Of a stretch of DNA of 64,000 nucleotides, positions 23,112 through 34,331 are shown piece by piece. The notes below the pieces were generated by a model. That model ran no database searches. It was not told where the DNA came from and saw only the letters and a list, made by a program, of their open reading frames with translations. Position numbers and translations under genes: made by a program. The stretch's first letter is position 1. The number at the start of each line of letters is the position of its first letter. The stretch lies in NCBI RefSeq assembly GCF_000182565.1, contig NW_015971538.1:578713-642712 (forward strand), in the 5' to 3' direction. The DNA is from Spizellomyces punctatus DAOM BR117 (Eukaryota; Chytridiomycota; Chytridiomycetes; Spizellomycetales; Spizellomycetaceae).

Positions 23112-24631
23112 ATGTCCCAAGTTGCCCGCATCCTCCTTGTATCGGATGTACACTCAAAGGTCGATAATGTTCATCGCCTGGCAATGTGCCTGCAGCGACG
23201 GAATGTGAAGTAAGTAGGTTTTGGCTAGCCGTCCCAGCTGCAAGAGTTCGCCCTGTTTTACGAGGTTAGCGAAAGCCTTTCTTTTGGCCACTGTTTTTGA
23301 CATTATTGGTACTCTTTCCAGGCCAGATTTGATTGTACTCTGTGGAGATTTGGTAAACAGCAATCATGACTACGATTCTTTCTCATTATCGTCGGGGATC
23401 TCTACGAGTCGAAAGGATGCCAGCTCGAACCCGACTATTAGTAGCCCGTTCCAGGAGGCCGCCGATACCTTGGCACGAATGCGCCGACAGCAAGAAGAAA
23501 CAGAGTTCCGAGCTATACTTCACGGCTTGGGAGGAGTATCCAAGAATATCTTTTACATACCTGGTTAGTATGGCCACATGGTGTGTTAGGCCACTTTGTT
23601 ACCATCAACCTATAACTCACGGATTAGCTGAACAGGCAATCACGATCCATCCGAAGCGTTCCCCGACATGCACCCCACCACTTCGGTTACAGCAGACGAA
23701 ACCGAGACTTCAGCTGCAGCCCGTCCGTTGTGGTATCGCATGCAAGTGGCCACGGGTGCTATCAATTTCCATCAGCGCCTAGTACGCTTGGGTGAGTAAC
23801 ATGCCACAATTTGGCAACAGGAGTGCATCTACTTATCAATGAACGGCATATTAGCACCAAATCTAATACTGGCTGGCTTTGGTGGATCGGTTCCCCAAAC
23901 ATTACGAGGACACCAAAAGATTGTCCACGCTGGTAAGCCAAAATAATATAGACATTGTCTCATAAGATGACTAATACGTGGGTTACCATAAATTGTGGCG
24001 ATTGTGTAGGATATCCATACACTGAAAAACAGATGAGACAAGGGGTGCATGCTTTGCTAAAACAAAAGCGACCCATGCTGCCAAATGTTCAAGATGTCAT
24101 CAAAAGTGGCTATGATAGATCAAAAGCGATTCCACCCAATAATGATCCTGATGTTCACATTTTGGTGACACACTGTGGGCCAGCCAGCACTGGTAAGTCC
24201 GATGTTAGCTTTGGCGTGAACGCACAGAATAGTGGTGGCTTAAGGCAGGCACAGGGACCACCGATATAAACAAAACTCCGTTTGATGAGAAAACAACTCG
24301 ATTGGAGTCCGGTAGTCGTGAACTGCAAGAGCTGCTGTCATCTCGATTCTATCAGGGTGTCGAAGAAGTTCCTGTTATACCTAAATCCCCATCTCTGGCT
24401 GCCCGTCCAGCTCCTCCCAGTACGCCTTCAAAAGTGTCGCCAAATCTACTTTTCCACGTACATGGGCATTCGCACTCTGCGTGGGGCGTCTCGCACCTCG
24501 GAAAAATACCAGTCATAAATCCTGGTCCGCTTCGGGACGGAAGATTTGCAATCGCCACTATTGAGCATGGTCTAGGATTAGGGTTGGTAAGGCGGTGGAT
24601 ATTATCTTCACTAGAGTTCGCTACTGTATAG
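23112..24631 (+). CDS. Calcineurin-like metallophosphoesterase
   Basis: Binuclear-metal phosphoesterase. The start at 23112 reads MSQVARILLVSDVHSKVDN, with the metal-binding D-x-H. After an intron comes PDLIVLCGDLVNSN (GD motif); then FYIPGNHD at an exon end (about 23577). NLILAGFGGSVPQTLRGHQK and ILVTHCGPAST follow. Near the C-terminus FHVHGHSHSAWGV supplies the terminal GHxH, and VINPGPLRDGRFAI matches the usual NPGS-like strand. All five metallophosphoesterase blocks are present, so the enzyme should be active. The substrate is not deducible; the overall layout is that of small soluble class III phosphodiesterase-like proteins. Confidence 0.85.
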
Positions 24632-24767
24632 ATAGTAGACATTACAATTTGCTGTTACGTAGATCGGTACAGATGCGCATCAACCCATGTTAATACTGTA
24701 TATAAATTCTCATGCCACTCTAACCACAAGTCGATATGAAGAATCTAAACTAATTTGGCTGTTTGGT

Positions 24768-26600
24768 TCATTTCACTGACATCCGAGCCTTTGTTTGGAG
24801 TTGAGATGGAACATAATTTACAAGGTGCAAGTGCGAGCCTCGTCCTGCGGGATGTGCCGAGCGCGTTACTCGACGTGCCTGATGTGGAATGACAGGCTTT
24901 GAGGTTCGAGGAAGGTTTTCAGCGGGTGTGTGGCGGTGATGTCGAGCAGATTGCTCAGGACGTAGTTGTTTCTTGTCTCTGTTATACTGCGGTGAATGAC
25001 AGCGCGGTAGTTTCTCATCAGTGTCCTGCCAATGAACCTTTCCTAAGAAGCTATATGTTTGATGACTAGGATGCATTACATTGAAAGTTGGTGTCAAGGG
25101 TTGAGAATCGGGTGCTTCTAGCTGGGTCTCATACTGTACAGCCGCAATATGACGAAGAAACACTTTTGCATTCACTGCCGTGGGTCCGAGATACGCTTCC
25201 TGAAGACACATCTCCCGCTGTGTCCTAAGCTCCCGGAGCAAGCGATGTCGGCGACTTGGTGCCAGTGGAGGTGCTGAGCAGGCTCGGGTTATAGGTAACG
25301 GCTGACTGTACGAGGAGAAGATATCATCGGGGGAACGTAATGCCAAAGGTTCAGCGGGGAAGCGTGTGCGGAACCAAGATGGGATCGGTCTGCGGTCGAG
25401 AGCAGGTAAGGCGGGAACAGGGTCGCAATACTGTTCTTGACGCCATGGATTAGTTTTGGATGCCAGGACAGCTTCTAGGTCGTTTCCGGGAAGTGGATCT
25501 TGATCTTCCCGCACTAATACAATCAGTGTTCGTACAGAGTTAGCTACCTAGAACTTGATCACAGCGACGCTCTCTTCATACCTTCGAAGCTTAATCCTTT
25601 TTTCGTCAAAACAGTCATCGCCCGACCTTTCTTTACTTTTGCTTTTGCTCGTGCAAAAGATCCTCGTTTACCAGTCGTCGTAACCTCCTTCTTGTCAGTC
25701 GCAGATGAATCAAATATGTCTGCCATCTGGGGTGCCTTAGGCTGTCCCTCAGCCTTGAAACCCGTCATCAATCGACTAGGTATGTTGGAAGAGTCCGTTA
25801 TCGCAGTGCCCTGTCTACGGGAAATTGGGACAGGCAGGAAACTTTGGTGCGGAGTGCGTCCCCGTGTTGATGGCGTTTGTGGAATGGAAGCAGTGTTCTC
25901 TAGGAATCCCAGATCAGTTGAAGTTGATGTAGTAAGGTCGTTTTCCGAAGCTGAGGGTTTTGCAAGACTCTCTGCATCTTGGGGTACCATCGAGATCCCA
26001 CTCTCGGTTCGACGATCGGTCGGTAGAATTGTGATTGTTGCAGATTGACGGGATGGGGTAGGTATGTATATTGAACCTTCTTCCTGTGCTATCCTTCCTA
26101 CCCTTGAAGAACGTTTGCTTGTCGGGGCACTTTCTCCGGCTTCCTCGTCTGACGACGACCGACGGACCGACGCCACGGAGATTGTTCCTGCGAACGACGT
26201 ATCAACTTTCGTCTCAATCTGAGATGGAATGACTTTTGAATCATTCTCGACCATTGTGATATGCAAGCTTTCTGATACGCGCTCAGCCTGCAGTTGCTCG
26301 TTCACATTGTCAATGTATTGAGTTGAAGGGCTTTCACTGTCATCCAATCGGACAGAATTTGTCCCTTCGTTGTCTGATACGAATCGATCTCCCTCCATAT
26401 TATACACACTTGGCCTGTTAGACCCCAGAAAGATATCTGAAATTGTCCGATAAATGTATGCCTAAGTTTATCCCGTGGGTTTCCACTGCGTTGATATTTG
26501 AATACATGGTCGGCCAACGCATCACGTAAGATATGGAGTAAGCATTTTATATCTGCATCGACATTCTGAATGAACTTGAACAACGCATTTGATGACCGAT
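24768..26600 (-). CDS. Hypothetical Ser-rich protein (5' end unresolved)
   Basis: Three stretches join into one product. An upstream helical exon (about 26600-26460) reads FKFIQNVDADIKCLLHILRD and ALADHVFKYQRSGNPRDKL. A long Ser/Thr-rich exon (about 26430-25559) ends GSFARAKAKVKKGRAMTVLT. A last exon (25514-24768) has NPWRQEQYC, RRHRLLRELRTQREMC and a basic His/Arg-rich tail. I recognise no domain. The first helical segment looks conserved-protein-like, and the rest is probably disordered. The initiator Met is not visible in the helical exon's frame, so another small 5' exon probably exists between 26610 and 26960. Confidence 0.6.
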
Positions 26601-27045
26601 ACAGCCACTGTTTTTCCCAATGGTCATGTCATTGCTATCACGAATTTATTAAGTCCACCGTGTGAGTTGCGTTCAGTTCGGGCCAGACAACAGATGCATC
26701 AAAAATCGTCTAATCGTCACTGCTTATTTCAAAGTTGATGCATCTACATTGTTCAAGTATGTTTTCTCCATGACTGAAGGACTCCAACCATCGTTACAAG
26801 AGGCCTGTGGAGAGATATTTGTTTGGAAGCCAGCGTGTGGATCGGCAATGTAGATCTTGTAGAGAACGATGGTTATCCGACTCATATTGGCATTCCGCAA
26901 AGGTCGACTTCTTACAAGTTCCATGTTGTAGTTACAGAAAAAATGAATTGGATAGAAAACCACTTGCTTAGTTTACAGACTACTACTACTAAATGATATG
27001 AATTACACAAAGGCGCAAGCCCCACCCAAATGTACATGCGCAATC
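26601..27045. other. Intergenic stretch with possible 5' exon of the upstream hypothetical gene
   Basis: 445 bp. A minus-strand frame at 26724-26963 (MELVRSRPLRNANMSRITIV...) might be a 5' exon of the 24768-26600 gene, but no clean splice join was found. Nothing else is supported. Confidence 0.35.
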
Positions 27046-29961
27046 CTAATTCCTCCCATCAACACCAAATGCAAACTCCACCACCTCCTCCAATCCGTCC
27101 TGCCCTACCGCATCCACAAATCCATCATGCAACGACCAAACACTCGTGCTCACCCTTGATGGTTTCTCCCTCCATCGCATAGGCGTCGGATTGGGTCGGT
27201 GGTGTCGTGCATTCGTTGTGGCTTCCAAAGCCTTTGCCACGTTCCAACGCCACTGATCAGCGGGTGTGACCGTAACTGGGGTCGGATCCACGGGAGGTGG
27301 AGCGCCTTGATATTTTCCTGCTAGCTCATCCAACCCTAATCCTCTGACACAGAGATCATGGTACAACCCGTCCAGCGACCCCTGCGAGAAAACGGACTCT
27401 GTTAGGGATGTGTGGGAGCGGGACAGTGTCGGAATACTTGCTAGGGACGGATTTGGGGAAGAAAAGGGTGAGGGTAGGATAAAAGGGTTCGACGGCACCG
27501 GTGTCGGTTCAGGGGTACTGACTACGCTGCGTATCGTCTCTGGCTTTACAAACTTGTTCTCGTTGGGAGTGCCACTCCAATTCTCATCATACAATTCGAC
27601 ACCAGATAACTCTGACCTCTCCAACCCCACATCTACTTTCTCAAATCCAGCCACTGGCACCTCAGTCCGCCCAGGAGGTGACGGAAGCTTTTCGTCCTCA
27701 TTGTCAGATATTCCCGCCGAGGCGACGCTCTTCGAATAATCGCTCTCCATTTCGGAAGGTTGACCGACTTCATCATCCCGATCCTCATCAGACTCATCAG
27801 GATTGGTGACCCGCAGACTCCCCGTAGATGCCGGGCGGCGAAACAGGGATACCCTTTGCGGTCGTTCCAAGGTCCCCGAGTCCGTATCTTCAGCACGCAA
27901 GTCGGACAGATACACATCCGACTTTGACGCATATCTTGCCACATTTGACGTTCGTATAATGACGGGAGGTTTACCGGATGCAGCTTCAACCACCTTGACG
28001 TTCTCCACTCCAGATTCAACTGCCCGTCCTTTTCCCTTTTCCTTTTTTCCTCGTTTCTCACCGCCGACAAGTTTGCGCATCCATCGCATACATGCTTGCA
28101 TTTTACTCTTCTTTGGCGGGTTAGGCTTCCGATCCGTGCGGTTCACTTGTAGATTGGTTTGAAGAGGTAAAGATGTGGACGAGTAGTTATGGAACCCAAG
28201 AGGGATCGTGTCAGAGTCGTCATCATCGTTGTAAGTTGGGCGTCCAAGGCTTCTGGGTCGCATATCGATGGATGGGCGGTCGGCGCGGTTAGACGTTGTG
28301 GATGGGGAGGTCTTGGAGTTATCCACCTCCTTCGTTTCGTTCGTCAATGCAGGGATATCGGAACGCCCAATCCCATCGTCTTGTATAACCTCACTAACCT
28401 CGACCGCCACGCCCTCCATTTCGCTCAGCTCATCCTCAGAAACTCCGAGAGAAGCACACAAAAACGCTTCTCGAACCGTAAGGTGCAACACGGTGTCCGT
28501 TGGAGGGTCAGGTACTGGATTGGAATGAATCGATGGAGAGTATGTTTCAAAATCGCCATCGAGAACGTCAGGCTCCTGCCAGCTTGTAGAATCTTCAGAG
28601 TACTTTGCATCGTACGGCACAGAGTGTGTATTGGGAGGGGTACGCACAGCCAGATTTGGTTCGGGGAGGGTCCCCTCCGTAGGGGTTTCAGTTGGATCGT
28701 GCTGATCCAGACAAGCTGGTGCGTCGTCCAATTCAAGCGCCTCTTGTGCGTCTGCACCTTTGTCTTGCGACAGCTCTTCTGACTTCATCAGGTCTTCCTC
28801 AGTCTCTATAACCACTTGCTCCTGAGCCCGATCATCAACCATTTCCTCGCTCTGATCCTCCATCCGCTCCGGTGTACCACCATCGCATAAGTCCGTTTTC
28901 TGTTCCCCACCATCATCGACCATTTGCTCGTTCTGATCCTCCATCCGCTCAGATGCAACCCTACCACATAAATCCGGTTTCTGTTCTCCACCATCATCAA
29001 CAGTCGTATCGCCATTCATCACTTGCTCCCTCTCCAACGTACTTTGATCATACAAAGCCAGCACGTCCGCTCCAGCGTGTTCCTGACTCTGATCAATTGC
29101 CATCTTACTTGCTTGCTCCTTCTCCATCTGCGCCCGTTCCAATGTATCCCGATCATACAAATCCAATAAACTCTTTTCAGAGCGCGGAAGACTCGTCTGG
29201 TAGGGATTGCGGCTCAGGACCACCGACAAGGGAAGATTGTCGTCCGAGTCCGTCAGGTTGGGATCCTGTTCGGGTGGCGTGACGGTTGTGTCGCTGAGGA
29301 GGTCGTCGGTCACAAGATCAGAGAGGTCCTCCGTTGGTTCAAAGATGTTTAGGTTGGGGGAGTCGGGGATGTGAACGTCCGAGTCATCTTTTTCCGACAA
29401 AGGGGTCGTCGACTCGGGCTCGTCCGCCATTTCCATGGAGGCAACGTTCACTACCGTGATCCTGCTTGCAGTCTCTTGTTCCGCGAATTCTTCTGCAGAT
29501 TCTACCACAATGACTGGTGTACGTTCCCTTTTTGCACTTTTGGACCGCGAAATGACCTGTACAGGCCGCTCTCCACCGTCCGGCTCACCGCCCTGCTTTC
29601 TCTTTATCCGAAAAGAACCTGTAGAGGCATTCCATTTTCTCCCATTCTTGTCCTTTTTGTCTCTAAGAACGGTCACACTCGACTCTGAGAATCGGGCCAA
29701 GAAGGATTTGAATTTGACCATGGGCGTCCTGGAGGTGATATCAGTACTCTCCGGTCATACTCGTACATACTCATTGCTACTCACTTTACAGAAGGCTCTT
29801 GGAAAACCCGAGAGGACGAGAGCACTGTCGGCATCTCCCTCCGCGTCAACAATTTCCCACACGACAAGTTTGTCAAAATTCAGCAACAAATCGTGCTGTG
29901 CGTACGTAATTGACATGCTTCCATGACTGTGCCAATCTCCGCCAGAATCAGCAGCCGTCAT
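27046..29961 (-). CDS. Large acidic low-complexity protein, about 945 aa
   Basis: Unrecognised. The main frame is 891 codons. An upstream exon (29961 to about 29764) reads MTAADSGGDWHSHGSMSITY then FDKLVVWEIVDAEGDADSAL. It joins through a 42-nt GTATGT...CCTCCAG intron into ETPMVKFKSFLARFSESSVT, so the true start is probably 29961. The first 70 residues look folded and beta-rich, and a basic segment follows (SFRIKRKQGG). The rest is acidic and Ser/Pro/Thr-rich, with phosphosite-like clusters and an internal tandem repeat (DDGGEQKPDLC / DDGGEQKTDLC, with ERMEDQNEQM / ERMEDQSEEM) near 28850-28990. The C-terminus regains order (WRWNVAKALEATTNARHHRP, VVEFAFGVDGRN). Likely a signalling or trafficking scaffold, but that is only inference from composition. 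Confidence 0.72.
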
Positions 29962-30972
29962 CCTCGGAGCCCTTTTCCCCCGAGAGCGGTTACCATGGAC
30001 GGTCGTTATGAGAGTAAGTTAAGGTTGTGTGACGGAAGAATCATGTGATGCGCAGAGGGGAAGCCACTTACGTATCGATCTATGAAACAGACTGCAAGTA
30101 GAGCAAGCAAATACTGGCCAAAATGTTAAACTAGTGTGAACCCATGCATGCAACGCACTTACGATCTGAAAAATGCAAAAGATGCAGTCTATTAGAATCT
30201 GATCCTCTGAAAATATAGTTGAAATCAAAGCCAATTGCTCGCTTGTCTGGTGAATAGGTCGATAGGAGTTGTGAATGGAATTTAAATGCACCCAACATAA
30301 CGAACAGATGTAGTCTTCACAATACAAGAGATATATTTATTCTTTACTGCATACAACATATTCTCTAACCTAACAATGTGCACTTCAACTCCACCGTCTT
30401 CTTCTTCCAGACTGCGACCGTCGTGGTCGAATCTATAAAGAAAACCTAAAAAACAGTGAGGGTATTTCAAACACGCAAACAATTGAAACACGAAAACGCA
30501 TCCCAAATGGAACCGCCTGCGACCACTAAGTCGCCTCCCGTGCCACGCAAGTCCCAGCAAGTGTGTAATTGGGCCTAGTAATAGTTAGTTACTTGTAAGG
30601 AGATGAGCTTTTCCGGGCTGGTTGTCGCCAGTCCAGCCACATTGGTGTATTTGTTAGTTCTTGCCAATACACTAACGAGTACTGTATGAGCCCATGCAAG
30701 CAACTGCACTTAAGAACTTGAAGATAACAAAAGATGCAGTTGTTTATTATTTCTATTCTATGAATGTATATTATAGTTGAAACCACTGCGGTGTTTGAAC
30801 GATGGATAGTTCGGGGCGAGTAATACTGGTATAGCGCATATATCCACGTCTTGTGGATTACACAACTTGTACGACACTCATTACGGTCACGTGCGGGTTA
30901 TAATCATGCCGAGGTGTTCAAGATGATGTTGGGTCTGTTCGCGAGCTTGTCCCTTTTGTCCCATCAAACATC
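29962..30972. other. Intergenic region with a diverged direct repeat
   Basis: About 1 kb between divergent genes, with no supported gene. Two related segments of about 100 bp, 30131-30232 and 30686-30786, share the blocks GCCCATGCAAGCAAC / ACCCATGCATGCAAC, GCACTTA, CAAAAGATGCAGT and ATATAGTTGAAA / TTATAGTTGAAA in the same order and orientation. Confidence 0.45.
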
Positions 30973-32033
30973 ATGTCAACCGAACGAACATTTCGAACAT
31001 CTTCCAACCTCACACTCACAGCCAAAGAGTGGGGCACACCCGGTGGGTTCCCTATCCTCGCCTTACACGGGGTAAGTCAAAACCAAAACTCTTATGGACC
31101 TAGTTTCCAAAAGCTCAACCCATTCTCAGTGGCTAGACAATGCAAACACCTGGGACGTTCTTATACCACATCTTCTCGCTACACATCCCCACCTCCATAT
31201 CATTGCACTAGATCTAGCCGGACACGGACACTCCCAACACCGGCATGCGGAATGCGATTACTTGTTTTACAAGTACGTTGAGGAAGTTGTCAGTGTAGCG
31301 GACGCATTACGTATGTACCGAAGCCATCGCATGAGACATTATCGAGTATAAATTCATATCCAAAATCACAGAGTGGTCTCGATTTGCTCTCCTTGGTCAC
31401 AGCATGGGGGGCGGCGTCGCAGTCCTCGTTGCCTCCCTCTATCCCAACCGTATTACCCACTTGATCTCCGTTGAAGCTCTAGGCCCTTTTACACGTCGCC
31501 CAGCAGAGCAAGCAGCAAATTTCAAGGCGTATTTACAGGCTAAACCTGCTGTAGAGTCATCTCGTAAACGCATTTACACTGATTTGAAGGAGGCGGCCCT
31601 GGCGCGGGCGACCGGGAACCCTACTATGCCTCTTTCTGTAGAAGCTGCGGGACGGTTAGTGGAGAGAGGGACAATATATGTGGAAGAGGGCGGGGAGAAA
31701 GGGTATTGTTGGAGTACCGATCAGAGGTTGAGGGTACCATGGCCCGTGCATTGGAGTGATGAAGTCATTGTGGAATTACTGAAAAACATTACATGTCCTG
31801 TCTTGGTGATTGTCGGGACAAAGGGTGTCAAAGGTATGAATTTGGAGGCAAGGAAAAGGGCGGTAAAGGATCTGGAAATTTTATCCATAGAAGGTGGGCA
31901 CCATCTTCATTTGGATGATGCTGGGAAGGAATGTGCAGAGGCCGTTGGCACCTGGTTGTCCAAGACGCAAGGCGCGGCAAGGTCTGCAAGGAATGCACCG
32001 GTAAAAGCTCCTATTCGGCGGTACAAGTTATAG
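30973..32033 (+). CDS. Alpha/beta hydrolase (serine hydrolase-like)
   Basis: Alpha/beta-hydrolase fold with a complete catalytic core. The start at 30973 reads MSTERTFRTSSNLTLTAKEW then GTPGGFPILALHG (oxyanion HG motif). After an intron, WLDNANTWDVLIPHL and IIALDLAGHGHSQ follow. In the last exon the nucleophile elbow is FALLGHSMGGGVAV, with LFTRRPAEQ-like lid residues after it. CPVLVIVGTKG leads to the acid region, and the catalytic His is in LSIEGGHHLHLDD. Order and spacing resemble SERHL/MEST-type serine hydrolases. The tail (about 25 residues, basic and Ala-rich) is extra. A Met upstream at 30924 is in a different frame and is rejected. Confidence 0.87.
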
Positions 32034-32305
32034 TGATAGGTAGACAAAATTAGACTAGACCTCTAACATATTTCATCCATTTCATAAAAAAATAACCGGA
32101 CCGAGATGAAATAAATGAGATCGTTAAAAACACGACGAAGAGAAAGAAAAATATTGTATGGTATTTTTAGATAGCGCATCCCACCAAGTCAACACAGGAC
32201 CTTCATGCAAAGCAAACCCCCTCTTGTTCACATGAGCGCACGGACCAACTCTGTGGTTGACATACATTATCATCCCCAAATGATACCGCAAATGTCCAGG
32301 ATGAC

Positions 32306-33907
32306 TTAGTGAGATTTTGCAACCTCCTTGCTGGGAGGAACAGTCATCTTTGGCACCTGTCATTTGCAATATCAATATTAATAACAACGTCCACTAACAA
32401 AGATCCAAGTAAAAGCTCACCTCGTTAAAGTGATGGTAGTCGGGAGGAGAGGGAATGGCCCATTCAAGGGACACGGTAGCTGGTGTCCGGATCTCCTTGT
32501 TGCTTCCGAATGTACGCTTCTCAAAGAAGGGAGGACTGAGGACTTCGGACCAGTAATCGGCGCTCAAACCGTGGCCGGCAGCGTCAACGGGGCGGAGAGG
32601 AGGGTCAAGGGCACGGAGCTTGTCGGGAACGTTGGCTTCCGTAGGGAAGGCGCCACCTAAACCGAACATTATGAGCCAGGCTCAAGAAAACGCGGTAGCA
32701 CGATTTGGCACGTACGGATTTCAACATTTATGACCTCCAAACCAAACTCTGCCTCCTTGGCCTTCAAAGCAGCAGTGATCTTTTGGGCAAGGGCGGTTTT
32801 GTCGGCGCTCGAGATCTCGCCGTCCGCGGTAACACCAAAGTTGGCCACTTCGCGCTGCAAAATCTTACGCACGGTCTTGGCGGCTGCGCGCTCAGAGTCG
32901 GGATGGTTGGTCTCGGCGTCAACGTAGAAAGCAGACTGGTTGACAGATTTGTATATTAGATCAGCGGATATATAAGCAGGCGAGGAACACAGTACATACC
33001 GCTACTGGGTCAGTAACCTTGATGTACACAACAGCGTACGCGTCCACCTTCTTTCCATCTAAGGCATCATTGAGTTCAAGGGCATCAAATGTAAACATAC
33101 CACATTTTCACATACCCTTGGTAACATTGCTGGGGCTAACAACACCCATAACGACAGGGTGCGCAGCCTTGACAGCCTTGATCTTGTCGATACCAGGGAT
33201 CAAAAAGTGGGTACCAGCCTGAAGGACCTTGGAAGGCTGTCCACTTCGCTCCATAACCCAAATCTCGCCGTTAGGAACCCAGCTAACACCCTATTGTTCC
33301 CCCAGAAAATCAGTATCCACCGTTTCACCTGCCTTCATCCTCCAAAAAGGAACACTCACCCCAAACTTGGGCTTCACCTCCGAGAACGCATCGGAAGTAG
33401 TCCAGAAGTCCCAGCGCTTCTCACGGGGATCCAATTCACGGACCTGCTCAGCTGGCACACCGTTCTGGAAGTCGGTGATGGCGAGGTGCGCGTAGGGAAC
33501 GACGAGAGAGTGGCCGTTGGCAATGGGGGTGACGGTGCGGGTGGGCTGTGATGTAGCGAGGGGGTATAAATTGTAAGAACAGAGTGTGGAATGGTTCGAT
33601 GATGACGGTTCATGCTCGGTCTGTCACATCCGCTCCTCGCGTGTCGAAACTGTTTGTCAACAGAAACCTCCACGAACCCATTGTACACCCCATACTCTTG
33701 CCCACCAACATTCCAATACACTATCGGTCCCCCCATCACCCAAATCACTAAATTCCCATCCTCCCATCCAATCCACTTTCAAATCCACAGCGCCTCGCGC
33801 CCTAAAACGAGACACACTTGACACGTTCCCCAGGGGCTTACCTTGACAGCAACCACCGAGCGACGAGCACCAGCCCTCACCGAAAGCATAGCAAGCTTGG
33901 AAGCCAT
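32306..33907 (-). CDS. Mitochondrial SPFH/band-7 domain protein
   Basis: Prohibitin/stomatin-superfamily membrane scaffold. Exon 1 (MASKLAMLSVRAGARRSVVA, from 33907) is a typical basic, acid-free mitochondrial presequence. The next exons carry VTPIANGHSLVVPYAHLAIT, EIWVMERSGQPSKVLQAGTH, FLIPGIDKIKAVKAAHPVVM and KKVDAYAVVYIKVTDPVASA, which is the stomatin order: WVxER-G...L-PG-xxxIP-xDK...VD-V-Y-x-DP. Then VRKILQREVANFGV and a helix AALKAKEAEFGLEVINVEIR. The C-terminus reads EVPKMTVPPSKEVAKSH (stop at 32306). Six or so short introns. The long helix after SPFH found in SLP2 is shorter here, so a divergent subfamily is likely. Confidence 0.78.
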
Positions 33908-34331
33908 GTCTATAATGTACAAAAAACGGATTTCCAAATGTTGAAGCGTAAAGGGCGGGTGTACCGTTTCCAACCTCTTCTTCTTCTTTGCCCGATATTT
34001 CCCATTAATTCCTTTTTGAGTTTGCAGATTGGAACAAGCCACGCGCTGGCACAGTCATATTGATTATGGTAATCACTTGCTCAGTCATTCTGACGTTCAA
34101 TCAGGTCGTTTGAGGAGATATCTGCCCTAGATGGAGTGAACTTACTTGCCTCTTCTTGGTCATGGCTCGCAGTGAAAATGCAGTTACGTGGGTGCATTAC
34201 ACCCCCGCATGTTGAAACGAAACTAATATGACAGGAATGCCCTGGCATTTGGCGTTTCGAGAGTTGCAGCAGCACAAATATCACTCCATAATTTGTTGAG
34301 GAAAAGTATTAAGAACCTCTGTTTACAATCT

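Noticed and set aside
30924-31075. Upstream Met with a hydrophobic start before the alpha/beta hydrolase
   Set aside because: It is in a different frame from the hydrolase core and has no splice join; the Met at 30973 leads directly into the conserved fold.
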